Source of the DNA: Fibrobacter sp. UWB11
GTDB lineage: Bacteria > Fibrobacterota > Fibrobacteria > Fibrobacterales > Fibrobacteraceae
Length of the DNA: 64,000 nucleotides
Direction of reading: 5' to 3'
NCBI RefSeq assembly: GCF_900143015.1
Contig: NZ_FSRT01000001.1
Coordinates: forward strand, 496,001-560,000
In this document: positions 28,101 to 36,856 of the stretch, piece by piece
Numbering within the stretch: the first letter of the stretch is position 1
How the letters are laid out: each line of letters starts with the position of its first letter
Notes under the pieces: generated by a model
Database searches by the model: none
Seen by the model: only the letters and a program-made list of their open reading frames with translations
Told to the model about the DNA's origin: nothing
Program-made: the position numbers and the translations under genes

Positions 28101-28370
28101 AGCAAGCTGCTTTCGCGTGCTCTCGATTTCCATCAACTTGAATTTTTCGGGCAAAAGCGGCAAGTTCGAAAGTCGCCAACCGCCCTCGAAACCGGGATAG
28201 GCGTCCAGCGGAGCAAGCGTAATCAAGTGACCCACGCACCACGTGATGCAATGGTTCTTGCCGATCAGGCATCCGTCGCCTTGTGTAAACTTTTCACCCT
28301 CAATACGCTCCAACATTGGCTTGTAATGCTGATTGGCAACAGAAGGTTTTTCGGCGACGAGTAAAATCAT
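25110..28370 (-). CDS. topB: DNA topoisomerase III with four zinc-ribbon/C-repeat modules and inserted repeat peptides
   Basis: This 1086-residue type IA topoisomerase relaxes and decatenates DNA through a transient break. The Toprim domain is N-terminal (LLVAEKPSVA; GADAGREGNLI near residue 105) and the catalytic Tyr lies in LTYPRTDSQYLP near residue 353. After the core, four CxxC zinc ribbons alternate with four repeats of the GxxLS...LLxGKSxLLxGFKSKKG type. The usual family length is about 650-700, so the tail is unusually long. Four extra peptides are read from palindromic DNA repeats: GDSGSEAGMT and a neighbouring stretch (about residues 243-268), GDSGTEAGMT (about 456-466) and GDAGTESGMT (about 504-514). 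Confidence 0.94.
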   Translation of the reverse strand: MILLVAEKPSVANQHYKPMLERIEGEKFTQGDGCLIGKNHCITWCVGHLITLAPLDAYPGFEGGWRLSNLPLLPEKFKLMEIESTRKQLAVVRDMMSKADVLVNGADAGREGNLIFDLILDYTPDFRKKQIKRLWVNSYVAKDLDKAWKNLEDATERLNLSYAARLRQRADWMVGLNATRAYTLTAGRGKMISVGRVQTPTLNLVVERDAIVEQFKELFYYSVVGTWKGFQAQYVRYEKKEVKGDSGSEAGMTMQEIASGDTPPRNDKSAPSDKQSNLKVAIFEKEEPAQAVIDKCSPPEEATIAKIDIQQKKQFPQKPFDLTELQKEGNKRFKYSAQQVLDCAQNLYEKKLLTYPRTDSQYLPDTMQQEAYALAQRLATPQEKSVMRSGNENFVFINSSKVTDHFAIIPTGEEPQNLPEMEENIYKLAKERFVQAWLKPYVWSEMEVLLEAGNEKGDSGTEAGMTAEARVSPELFRLKLKRNEDLGFRALVKEEKKKPSKKKKGDAGTESGMTSEAKGADAEGKGDGDDITNIVETFPEWNLGDHAPFDSLELQKKKKSKPKYFTEATLLAAMKTAGKQIENEELAEAMKERGLGTPATQAGIIETLKKRGFIEAQKNYLVSTQRGREVIALMDEKVKSPEMTGEWEFKLSQVEKGKLTPIEFRDGIVNYVKELFEHLRQKYGSQFERETVTDAIPCPKCSSPLEIAPWGYVCKNEECGFKAGHTIAGRTLSHAEMATLLKTGKSDLLSGFKSKKGTTFSATLTLGDDGNIGFEFSDDARAKTPTNYKCPKCGKTLLDSGNRLICEGSDITTSNNENGDPTLTPDTAPTCDFVFYKTIAGHVMSDTEIAELFSNGTTEIISGFLTKKGTTFNAKVVWDKDFKTTFAFENDGHFHGTETKFNCPLCKKKLEENKNAIFCPACNFTLFKSVAGKKLRVADIKALLTGGKTELLTGFKSKKGTEFDAYLKLGEDGRTNFEFVHRDLPCPCCGDQLRFRSGTTTQTPNGEVQTLAAYVCMNPACNYGIPKTFFQREFKDEEVETLLKNKSTPILEPFKKNDTTFRAALELREGGKIAFNKLTVEVIKKG
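26830..26858. repeat. Palindromic repeat, family B, inside topB
   Basis: GTCATGCCGGA and TCCGGCATCGCC face each other. The copy is in frame and encodes GDAGTESGMT on the minus strand. It belongs to the same family as the intergenic copies at 52935, 54363, 57552, 61741 and 63032. Confidence 0.85.
26974..27002. repeat. Palindromic repeat, family B, inside topB
   Basis: GTCATTCCGGCC and GCCGGAATCGCC form the arms. The in-frame product is GDSGTEAGMT. The element is 29 nt and is accommodated without disrupting the frame. Confidence 0.85.
27570..27641. repeat. Adjacent family C and family B palindromic repeats inside topB
   Basis: A family C element (27570-27605, GTCATTGCGAG...CCCGAAGCAATCTCT) is followed 7 nt later by a family B element (27613-27641, GTCATTCCGGCC...GCCGGAATCGCC). 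Both are read through by topB. Two different repeat families side by side suggest repeated insertion at the same permissive loop of the protein. Confidence 0.82.
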
Positions 28371-28436
28371 AATTGCCGAAAAGATATAAAATTTTTGAGT
28401 TTTTAGGGATTTTAGTCTATTTACTTACTAGATGCT

Positions 28437-29117
28437 TTATATCACCATTTTCACGCCGTTTCTCAATAACCAATCCTTAGCCATTTCAAAATCTGGGATG
28501 ATAAATCCTACTGTCTGCCAAAAATCGTTGTTGTGCCTATGGTATTTTAAGTGCACTAATTCATGCACCAAAATATAGTCGAATACAAATTGAGGCGCCA
28601 TTACGCAGTTCCAATTAATATTGACATTACCACTCGGTGTGCAAGATCCCCATCTCGTAGACATTTGTCTTACTCCGATTTTTTGTGGCTGAACAGGAAT
28701 CTTGTTTTTGTAAACTTCAAACCGCTCTGTTAAAAACTTTCTGCATTCGGATTTATAGAATTTCTCAAAAGCAGCGTGAGGGTCTTTTACACTTGAATTC
28801 ATAAGAAACGAATCATCTACAAATTCAACTTCTGCAGAGGCTTTGTCTTTATAAATCAAAGCATAATTCTGCCCTTTAAACATAAATGTCTGTCCATTTA
28901 CAAATGGATGGGTTTCTTTACCATCATTTGCAATATGCCAAAGTGTTTGATTCTTGATAATTGAATATTCTTTTGAATCAAGAATTTCAATTATCAAGTT
29001 TTCATTCATATTTTCGGGCACAAGAACGGAAATAGAACCATCTCGTTCTATCATTATTGAAGCAGTTTTTTTTCTTTTTGAGCGAACTACTGCTACTTGC
29101 TGGCCTTTCCAGTTCAA
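28437..29117 (-). CDS. YgjP-like (DUF45) zinc metallopeptidase of the type I R-M operon
   Basis: This 226-residue protein belongs to the YgjP/WLM metallopeptidase class. The zinc motif HELVH is at about residues 184-188, followed by the YHRHNNDFW stretch typical of the class, and RWGSCTPSGNVNINW is the second family signature. The start is TTG and overlaps the hsdR stop codon in TTGA, so translation is coupled. Such genes often accompany hsdR, but their role in restriction is not established. It is the last gene of the operon. Confidence 0.85.
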   Translation of the reverse strand: MNWKGQQVAVVRSKRKKTASIMIERDGSISVLVPENMNENLIIEILDSKEYSIIKNQTLWHIANDGKETHPFVNGQTFMFKGQNYALIYKDKASAEVEFVDDSFLMNSSVKDPHAAFEKFYKSECRKFLTERFEVYKNKIPVQPQKIGVRQMSTRWGSCTPSGNVNINWNCVMAPQFVFDYILVHELVHLKYHRHNNDFWQTVGFIIPDFEMAKDWLLRNGVKMVI

Positions 29118-32100
29118 TTTGCTACCTTGGTTTTAACAAATTTTAGAAGTTCATTGTAGTTACTCTTACAAAGATTCTGGAATTGTAATGAAATTTCTTT
29201 GTTTTGGTCTTTAAGTTCCTTAAATCCGCTCATACGCAGCTCCTTAGCCATTGCATCCTGCAATTTTTGGGTTTCTGCGGGCTTTTTCCATAGATGGTCG
29301 ATTTTTATATACTCACATACTTTAGGCCAAATATTTTCTATAACAAGTTTTGCGAGTTTATCATCTATTTCTTTATTCTTTTCCGCTTCAGGAACAAAAC
29401 TAGTCAGAATGTTATGGAATGCGGGTTGTACAGATTTAAAACGGGTGTCCTTTTTTTCTCCAGAAGCTAATTCTTTTTGGAGCTCTTCAAATTCAGAAAT
29501 TTGGGCTTCCCAGTTGTCTTTGTATGTTTGAAGAATACTGTTAATACTCGTATTAAACTTTTGATAAAGTCCCGGATCCTTTGAACCGAGGATTACTTTA
29601 ATATGATATCGTAAAGCGTATTCGATAGCTGAAGCTTGCGACTTTTGATTTTTGTAGTCACTCTTTATTTTAACAAAGTCGTCACTCATAATTTCCATCT
29701 GAGAAAATTTGGTGTCAACTCCTGTACTTTTCACGTATTTATCAATCAACTGACGAACTTTACGGCTTGCAAATTTCAAGTCCATTGTTTTATCATGGAA
29801 GAAATAGCCGATACGATAAACAAGGTATCCAAGGCGTTTTGCTCGAATCCAATGAGCCTGCTGAACATCAACTTCGGAGAACAATAAATCAATTTGACTT
29901 AAATATCTTCCCAAAAGTGTATCAAACTTTGCTCGATATTCCACCTTTTTCATGGCCTCAAGAACTTCATTCACGAATTTAGTATCGTCTTCTGAGGACA
30001 AAGTCTGGTCAAAATATCCAGTTGCATTTGCAATTTTTAAAGTATCAGAAAAAAACTGAATTAACGCATTGTAGCGAAGTTCAAGCTCTGGCTTTTCCTT
30101 TGCAATATTTGAGAAGTATTTATCAAAATCATCAAGTTCGAGTTTTGCTTCTTCCTTATCTTGGTCTGTATAAATTCCAAGTGCTTTTTGTAGGTTTTTA
30201 AGGACACCAAAGTAATCAACCACAATACCATGGTCTTTATGCTTTTTCGTTCTGTTTACACGGGCTATCGCTTGCATGAGATTCTGTTCTCGTAGATTTT
30301 TATCAAGATACATAACCTGCAAGATAGGTGCATCAAAACCTGTTAGCAAACGGTCACAAACACAGAGAATGCCAATGTTTGAGTCTTCTTTACCTATTTC
30401 GTCCGAATAATTTTTACAGAACGATTCCAAAACGCCCTTTGAACACCCTTCCTTGTATTCTTTAAGGATATAAGCTTCTGCATTATTTCCAGGACTTGAA
30501 ATAACCGTTTTTACCTGAAGCTTGTTCAATCTGTTGATGACGTATTCATCCTGTTCGTCTATAGGTTTAGCCTGTTCAATTTCCAATTGCTTTGTGATAA
30601 GTTTACGAAGTTGAACACTGTAGCGACAGGCTGCGGTGATGCTTGAACTTACGACCATTGCCTTGAAGCCATTTGGAAGAACTTCTGTAACGTAATGCGC
30701 GAATAAATCTTCACTGATTCGTTTTACTCGATCGTTACTTTCAAGATAGGCTTCCATTCCACCATATCGTTTCATGATTTCAAGTCGTTCTTTTTCGGTA
30801 CGAGCATTGAATATTTCTTCAAAAGCCTGAGCAAAGCCTTCGCTGTCATCAAGATCAGAAGTGACAACTTTGCCAATGTATTTGATATCTACTGTTTCAT
30901 GATCGCTTACAGCGTCATTCATTTTGTAAGTGTCGATGTACCGTTCATCAGGTTGTCCAAAACGCTGACTTGTAGAAAGCCTGTCCGTTTTTTTCATTAA
31001 CGGCGTGCCAGTAAAACCAATACGGCTAGCATTAGGGAATGCCTGGAACAAGGCTGCATTCATATCACCACCTTGCGTACGATGAGCCTCGTCGATGAGA
31101 ATAAGTATCTTGTCACTTGAATTTATGAGTTCCAGTTTTTCATAAACGGGAACTAAATCGTGCTTTGCAAGGTACTCCGGTGTATATTGCTGATTGTCTC
31201 CAAATTTATGAATCATGACCAGATTTAGGTCTGGCGTGTTATCGGCCAAATCGGCAAGAATTGGATAATTATCGTTTGCACCTCTAGATTTTGTTGCAAT
31301 CGGTTTTTCAGGAGCTTCGCCTGTAAGTTTGGCATTTGCTAAAAGTTGGCCTTCCAAATCAAGGCGGTCAACAACCATAAGAATTTTGAATCCTTTGAGT
31401 TCAAAGGTTGAGCGCATCTTTTTTACAAGGAAAACCATTGTAAGACTTTTTCCAGAACCCTGTGTATGCCAGATAACGCCACTTCGCTCTTGCCATGTCT
31501 TACCAGCTTTCAATCGTTCAATCATCTTTCCTGTTGCACGATATTGGTTGTAACGGGCAAGAACCTTTATCTTGTTCCCGGCTTTTAAAGTCATGAAGAG
31601 TGTAAAGTTCTGAAGCAAGTCAATTAAGATTTCCTTATTGAACATGCCACGGATTATTACTTCTTGGCGAACGCTTTGTTCGTCATCGCCGATATCTATG
31701 GTTCTGTATTCTTCTGGGAAAATGTCTCGCCAGTTATAGTAAAAATCGAAGTCAGAAGAGATAGTTCCAAATCGAGCTTCTTTACCATGTGTAATTACAC
31801 TAAAAAGATTCGGATAGTAAAGCTGTTCTTTTCCCTCTACTTCAGCGTATTCATCTTCTTCGTCATTTCTAAGATTTGCATATCGCTGAATCTGGTCAAA
31901 TGCTTCGCTCATTGGTTCCGCGACATCTTCGTCTTTACATTCAATTACGATCCAAGGGAGTCCATTGACAAAGCAGACGATGTCAGGAATAATGAACGGT
32001 TTTGCAGTTCCTGGTGTATTGATTCTAAATTGGTTGATTGCGGTAAAGTCATTCTTCTCATAGTCTTTACCAAAGGCGACTAGTTGAACTGTAGGATTTT

Positions 32101-32422
32101 CTTCTCCTGTTGCTTCGTTTTTCCCTTCAAGGGGTATACCTTTGCGAAGCATTGTGAAGGTAGATTCGTTGACTTCCAAAAGCTTTCCATGCTGGGTTAT
32201 GATTTTGTCCCAACACTGTTCAACCTGTTCGTCAGTAATCCAATTATTCAGGTCTTTTACTTTTTCTGAGAAGACGGATTTTAAAGCCCAATCATTGAAA
32301 TTAGTTCGGAGTGATACAGTGGGGTCTTGAGGAATGCCGTTATTGCCATGGTCAATAACTCTCCAGCCAATTTCTCTTAGTTTTTCTAAAAACGGTTTTT
32401 CGACGCTTAAATACTCTGACAT
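29114..32422 (-). CDS. hsdR: Type I restriction enzyme, R subunit
   Basis: This 1102-residue motor and nuclease subunit cuts unmethylated foreign DNA after ATP-driven translocation. It has an N-terminal PD-(D/E)XK nuclease region (PDIVCFV...VIECKDED, about residues 148-166), a Walker A motif HTQGSGKS near residue 320, a DEAH box (IDEAHRTQGG near residue 441) and SF2 helicase motifs further on (ARVNRT). The length is normal for the family. AGAGGAG precedes the ATG. It follows hsdS by 3 bp. Confidence 0.95.
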   Translation of the reverse strand: MSEYLSVEKPFLEKLREIGWRVIDHGNNGIPQDPTVSLRTNFNDWALKSVFSEKVKDLNNWITDEQVEQCWDKIITQHGKLLEVNESTFTMLRKGIPLEGKNEATGEENPTVQLVAFGKDYEKNDFTAINQFRINTPGTAKPFIIPDIVCFVNGLPWIVIECKDEDVAEPMSEAFDQIQRYANLRNDEEDEYAEVEGKEQLYYPNLFSVITHGKEARFGTISSDFDFYYNWRDIFPEEYRTIDIGDDEQSVRQEVIIRGMFNKEILIDLLQNFTLFMTLKAGNKIKVLARYNQYRATGKMIERLKAGKTWQERSGVIWHTQGSGKSLTMVFLVKKMRSTFELKGFKILMVVDRLDLEGQLLANAKLTGEAPEKPIATKSRGANDNYPILADLADNTPDLNLVMIHKFGDNQQYTPEYLAKHDLVPVYEKLELINSSDKILILIDEAHRTQGGDMNAALFQAFPNASRIGFTGTPLMKKTDRLSTSQRFGQPDERYIDTYKMNDAVSDHETVDIKYIGKVVTSDLDDSEGFAQAFEEIFNARTEKERLEIMKRYGGMEAYLESNDRVKRISEDLFAHYVTEVLPNGFKAMVVSSSITAACRYSVQLRKLITKQLEIEQAKPIDEQDEYVINRLNKLQVKTVISSPGNNAEAYILKEYKEGCSKGVLESFCKNYSDEIGKEDSNIGILCVCDRLLTGFDAPILQVMYLDKNLREQNLMQAIARVNRTKKHKDHGIVVDYFGVLKNLQKALGIYTDQDKEEAKLELDDFDKYFSNIAKEKPELELRYNALIQFFSDTLKIANATGYFDQTLSSEDDTKFVNEVLEAMKKVEYRAKFDTLLGRYLSQIDLLFSEVDVQQAHWIRAKRLGYLVYRIGYFFHDKTMDLKFASRKVRQLIDKYVKSTGVDTKFSQMEIMSDDFVKIKSDYKNQKSQASAIEYALRYHIKVILGSKDPGLYQKFNTSINSILQTYKDNWEAQISEFEELQKELASGEKKDTRFKSVQPAFHNILTSFVPEAEKNKEIDDKLAKLVIENIWPKVCEYIKIDHLWKKPAETQKLQDAMAKELRMSGFKELKDQNKEISLQFQNLCKSNYNELLKFVKTKVAN

Positions 32423-32425
32423 ACA

Positions 32426-33700
32426 TTACTCCTCTGTTTCATCAATAATTACCGCATCTTTTGGCGGAGTCAAAAGACGTGCCATAAGTCCTGTTTTAAT
32501 GTTTTTGTATTTTTCGAGAATAGCATCTTCCTTTTGGATTGCTAAATCTATGGATGATAGACGTTTTGCGATTTCGTCTTGTTCTAATTTATCCTTTGGA
32601 AAAGACACTTTTATTTTCTTAAAATTATCTGTATATAATCTCTTTATTGTTGAACCTTCTAGATTCCAAGTTATAGTTTTATAAAGATAATACAAATAAT
32701 TATTTAAAATTCTTCTCTCATCGTGAGCCAACCACATTATATTCGAATCTTGAAAATAAGCAGGTTTACCGTCAAAAATAACAGTTCTGCCGATTGTCCC
32801 AGATGCAGAAATGAGAATATCTCCTTTATTTGGATAAGAAAAGAGATTCCTATATGATTCATATAATGTTTTAGAAATATATGCGTCAGGATTAGCTCCA
32901 AAAGTCCCAATTTTATAAAAAGGAATTTCTCCTTCATCTGTCGTTTCGTATTGAAAAACTCGTTTGCACATTGCCAATGAGCCGATATCTCCAAAGTCAC
33001 TTATATCCCAATCTTTCGGAATAATTCCTAATTCACTTTCTTTATAAAGCTCTGGTGCTTCTTTGTAGGATGGGCGTAGTTTTCCGTCTTTTGTGAGACC
33101 GCGGGTAAACAAATCCAGCATCATGCCTTGCTTTATGGCTTTGTGTTTGTCAATCGTCTTTTGTGTGTTTTGAATTACAGTGTCGCAGGTTGAGAGAATG
33201 TCGGCGATGTGTTTTTGTTCTTCTATATCTTTGGGTGAAATAACTGGGAATTTTATTAAGACATTCTGATTAAGGTGTTTAATGGTACCACCTGTTGATT
33301 TTATTGTAGCATAATTCATTAATGCCGGTGATTTCAACAGATGAAATAAATATTTTTTTTCTGTTTGCTCATCTTTGACAACAACATTAAAAACACCCGC
33401 ATTTAATGTTGCTGGCTTATTTAATTTATCAATGTATGCAACTTTACCTAAAGTTCCATCTTTAGTTATAAGAATGCTTCCTATTTGCAGTTGAATATTC
33501 GCATCCTGATTGAATCTCTTCTTTTCAACATAATGACATGTATCAAAATTTACATGTCCATCTTCAAAATCAGTTCCTGTTATTAAATAGTAATCACCTG
33601 AATCAAGAAATTCTGTTGTTCTAAGGTTTTGCCATCCAATACGTGCGTGCAATGAGGCTATTGTTCCTAATTTTCTTATTTTCCAAACACTAGCACTCAT
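32426..33700 (-). CDS. hsdS: Type I restriction-modification specificity subunit
   Basis: This 424-residue protein has two target-recognition domains, each followed by a conserved helical spacer. The first ends with EEQKHIADILSTCDTVI and the second with KLEQDEIAKRLSSIDLAI, the family's repeat signature. It sets the bipartite DNA site recognised by the complex. AAGGAAT lies upstream and the start overlaps the end of hsdM by 11 bp. The region is more AT-rich than the flanking housekeeping genes, in keeping with horizontal movement of R-M systems. Confidence 0.93.
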   Translation of the reverse strand: MSASVWKIRKLGTIASLHARIGWQNLRTTEFLDSGDYYLITGTDFEDGHVNFDTCHYVEKKRFNQDANIQLQIGSILITKDGTLGKVAYIDKLNKPATLNAGVFNVVVKDEQTEKKYLFHLLKSPALMNYATIKSTGGTIKHLNQNVLIKFPVISPKDIEEQKHIADILSTCDTVIQNTQKTIDKHKAIKQGMMLDLFTRGLTKDGKLRPSYKEAPELYKESELGIIPKDWDISDFGDIGSLAMCKRVFQYETTDEGEIPFYKIGTFGANPDAYISKTLYESYRNLFSYPNKGDILISASGTIGRTVIFDGKPAYFQDSNIMWLAHDERRILNNYLYYLYKTITWNLEGSTIKRLYTDNFKKIKVSFPKDKLEQDEIAKRLSSIDLAIQKEDAILEKYKNIKTGLMARLLTPPKDAVIIDETEE

Positions 33701-36638
33701 ATCCCAATTCCTTCATAAATGAATCGAGCTCGGCAACAGCCTTGTCTCTTTTGCTAATCATTGTTCCGAGAGTAACGGTGTATTTGTCGTAAATACCTTC
33801 AATGAGGTGCTGAAGTTTGCGGATATGAGAATCAAGATATTCATTGATTGTGTCCGAAAGACGCTTATAACCAATAGAAAGAATCAGTTCTTTTGCGTTC
33901 TCTGCACTAATCTTTTCTCGGGCGTTTTGGGCGATTTCAGCAAGGTTCTTTTCTATTGCATTAATGTCTTTTGTAAGCTGCTTTTGTTCTGCATCAAGTT
34001 CATCATTATGCTTTAGCCTTGTATCAATAGCATCAATCTGGCTTTTTAATTCTATTATTTTATCATTGTTCGATGAAATAAGTTTTTTAATAGTTTCAAT
34101 TTCTGACAGGACCTTTGTTGCTTCTGCTTCAGACTTAGTTATCTTTATTGCGTCTAAAGACAACGTTTCTCTTTTTTTATGCTCATCAATATCTGCGATA
34201 ATTTTATTCAACTTATCAATTTCAATCTTACTTGAATCTGATTTGTCTTTTTTGAGTTGTTTAATCTTATTGTTCAGTTCTTTTTTGTATTCTTTATTAT
34301 CGGAATCTACATTTTTCTTATAGGCTTTAAGAATTCCTTCTTTATTCTTAACTTCTTTAGAAAGAGAATCTAACTGCATTTTTAAATTACATTTAGAATC
34401 CTTGTATTCTTTGGCGATTTTCTTAGGGAATACATCATATGTATCTTCGTCAAATTCTTCGTCACACTCGTCGTCATCGAACTTGGCGACTTCTTCAAAC
34501 TTTTCGATTATTTCGTCACGACGGGCCTTCTTTTCTTTTAATTGTTCAAGAATATCGCCTGCCTGGCTCTGAAGAATTACTTCATCTGGAATTAATGTTG
34601 CATTCCATCCGCTTGCCGCTATGGATTTAAAATCAGATTTTAAGTCTTCGATATACTGGGCAAATGCTCCTCGGCTCTGATATTCATCGAGTACAGGATT
34701 GTTTTTGGCAGATAGATATTCACTGAACAACGATGAGAGCGTTTTTTGCAAATCGTAAACGTCCTTTGTTTCAGGAAGTTTGCTGATTTCTTTGCAAGCA
34801 GATTTCCAAAAATTTTTAAGGATTGCATCGTATTCGGCTCTTGTGTTTTTATAGCCTATATAATTGAATAGTTTTGTTTTAATATCATCCCTAGTCGAAA
34901 TGTCTCCTGCAAAATTCATATAGGACTCTTCGCCGTGCTCAGAATGATTTGCTTCGAAAATCACTTCCTCAATATTTCCATAGCAATTCGTAAGTGTGCC
35001 TAACTCTTCAATTTCTTTTGCTGGAACACCTCCATGCAAATGAGCATAAACATCCTGATTCTCTGCAGGAGGAGTATTATCTATATAACGGCGAATGTTG
35101 CAATTGTAGTTCTCTTTTTCAAGTTCTTCTTTTGAAACAAAGCGACTGTATTTTTCAATTTCGCACTTGTTCAAATAGACGTAACTGATTTTTTCTACAT
35201 CTTCGGGACGAAGAACATTCTGATTTTTGCCTTCCTTATATTCTCGATCCGCATTTATGAAGAATACCCCATTACGTCCAGATGCACCCTTTTTATTGAT
35301 AATAAGAATGCAAGCTGGAATTCCGGTTCCATAGAAAAGCCCTTCTGGAAGGCCGATAATACATTCAAGCAGGCCTTCGTTAATAAGGTGAGTGCGATAA
35401 CGCATTTCTTCGCCACCACGGAATAAAACTCCATGAGGCATGACTACCGCCATCCGTCCATCGTCTTTAAGGATTGCAACCATGTGCTGGACAAACATAA
35501 AGTCCGCCTGCTTTTTGGTATTCATCCAAAAAGAAGAGAAACGTTCTGTGAATTCCATGTCCTTTTTGGTGTAGTTCTGGCTGAACGGCGGATTTGCTAC
35601 AACGATATCAAACTTTTCAAGTTCACCATTTATAACGTGCTTTGGATGCAAAAGCGTATCGCCAAGCTGAATGTTGGCGTCAGTAATGCCATGGAATAGC
35701 ATGTTCATCTTGCACATCTTGTATGTGCCATCGATTACTTCCTGTCCGCAAATATGAAGATTTTTGGCAGAGCCATAGCGCGCTTCCACAAAATTCTTCA
35801 TATTGATAAGAAGTCCACCGGAACCAACCGTCGGGTCGCAAATAGAAGCGTTTTGGGCAGGCTGCAAAATCTTTCCCATCAGCTCCACGACAGGGGCCGG
35901 TGTATAAAACTCGCCGCCTTTTTTACCAGCACTTTCGGCAAAAAACTTCAAAAGGTATTCATAGGCCGCACCTAGCAAATCAGGAAACTCAAAATTATCC
36001 TCAGTAAACGTATACTTATTGAAGTCCTTAATCATGTTAGAAAGAAGTTCATCCGAAAGAATGCGTTCTCCCTTGCCATTAAGTTTGTTAAAGTTGATAG
36101 ACTTTAATACACCGTCCAAAGTTTTAGTATTTGCCAATTCGAGTTGCCTTAAAGCACGCGTCAATGCTGCACCTATATTTTCTGTGCAGACAAGAAGACC
36201 TCTCCATTCAAGTAGATTCTCGCACTCGCGAATTTTCTCTTTCGCCTCTTTTATTTCTGCCGAATTTTTTGTTGGATCATTTACAATTTGTTGCGCTTTT
36301 TCACGTTCATTTAATACATTATTGGTGTATTGTACTGGCATTATTTCAATATTCCATCTAGCTTCTACAGGAACATAGAAACTATAAATGTCAGTATTGT
36401 TTTCTTCGATTTCCGAAGCAATTGAAATGTCGGGTAAGTCCTTGTAATCGGAACGCAGCTTTTCTGCATATGCCTTTTGTTGAATTGCAAAATTATCATT
36501 TGCCCATTTTATAAAAATCATCGCAATGATGTAGTCTTTATATTCTGCCGCATCCATACTTGTGCGGAGTGCGTCACATTGCTGTTTAAGAAAGGTCTCT
36601 AATGCAGAAAGTGAAAGTTTCAATTTTTGGTTCTCCAA
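33690..36638 (-). CDS. hsdM: Type I restriction-modification methyltransferase subunit, very long
   Basis: This 982-residue adenine methyltransferase is almost twice the usual 500-550. It has the N-terminal HsdM domain (about 1-130), the N6-methyltransferase core with DPTVGSGG near residue 267 (SAM binding) and NPPF near residue 348 (catalysis), and then about 450 extra residues: a Glu/Asp-rich stretch (DDDECDEEFDED) and a long Lys/Glu-rich coiled coil. The start codon is TTG: either the first codon here or the TTG five codons later, which has GGAG at a good distance. A sequence like the family A repeat lies inside at 34921-34949. Confidence 0.92.
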   Translation of the reverse strand: MENQKLKLSLSALETFLKQQCDALRTSMDAAEYKDYIIAMIFIKWANDNFAIQQKAYAEKLRSDYKDLPDISIASEIEENNTDIYSFYVPVEARWNIEIMPVQYTNNVLNEREKAQQIVNDPTKNSAEIKEAKEKIRECENLLEWRGLLVCTENIGAALTRALRQLELANTKTLDGVLKSINFNKLNGKGERILSDELLSNMIKDFNKYTFTEDNFEFPDLLGAAYEYLLKFFAESAGKKGGEFYTPAPVVELMGKILQPAQNASICDPTVGSGGLLINMKNFVEARYGSAKNLHICGQEVIDGTYKMCKMNMLFHGITDANIQLGDTLLHPKHVINGELEKFDIVVANPPFSQNYTKKDMEFTERFSSFWMNTKKQADFMFVQHMVAILKDDGRMAVVMPHGVLFRGGEEMRYRTHLINEGLLECIIGLPEGLFYGTGIPACILIINKKGASGRNGVFFINADREYKEGKNQNVLRPEDVEKISYVYLNKCEIEKYSRFVSKEELEKENYNCNIRRYIDNTPPAENQDVYAHLHGGVPAKEIEELGTLTNCYGNIEEVIFEANHSEHGEESYMNFAGDISTRDDIKTKLFNYIGYKNTRAEYDAILKNFWKSACKEISKLPETKDVYDLQKTLSSLFSEYLSAKNNPVLDEYQSRGAFAQYIEDLKSDFKSIAASGWNATLIPDEVILQSQAGDILEQLKEKKARRDEIIEKFEEVAKFDDDECDEEFDEDTYDVFPKKIAKEYKDSKCNLKMQLDSLSKEVKNKEGILKAYKKNVDSDNKEYKKELNNKIKQLKKDKSDSSKIEIDKLNKIIADIDEHKKRETLSLDAIKITKSEAEATKVLSEIETIKKLISSNNDKIIELKSQIDAIDTRLKHNDELDAEQKQLTKDINAIEKNLAEIAQNAREKISAENAKELILSIGYKRLSDTINEYLDSHIRKLQHLIEGIYDKYTVTLGTMISKRDKAVAELDSFMKELGYEC
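34921..34949. repeat. Possible diverged family A repeat inside hsdM
   Basis: On the minus strand the sequence AATCATTCTGAGC, then GGCGAAGAGTCCTA, resembles the family A consensus and encodes NHSEHGEESY. The match is weaker than for other copies and could be chance. Confidence 0.4.
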
Positions 36639-36745
36639 AATTAATTTTAGGGCTGTCCTAAAGTATATAAAACTGCGCTGTTTGTGCCAACCAATACTCT
36701 ACGGAAAGGCTTGAAAAAAATCCATAGTTTTTATGCTAGCTATAG

Positions 36746-36810
36746 TTTGCAATCTTTCAATTTTTGCAAACGGTAGATTGCAAAATTTGCAAACTTTCAC
36801 TTTTTCAAAA
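36746..36810. promoter_or_regulatory. Operator-like direct and inverted repeats between hsdM and the Rpn gene
   Basis: A roughly 25-nt sequence (36746-36770, beginning TTTGCAATCTTTCA) recurs with changes at 36786-36810. In addition TTTGCAATCT (36746-36755) and AGATTGCAAA (36775-36784) are perfect 10-bp inverted repeats with a 19-nt spacer. The block lies in the divergent intergenic region and could control both transcription units. Confidence 0.45.
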
Positions 36811-36856
36811 ATATTTGATGTATTTTGTTTGCCCTAAACCAAATAGGGGAATGATT

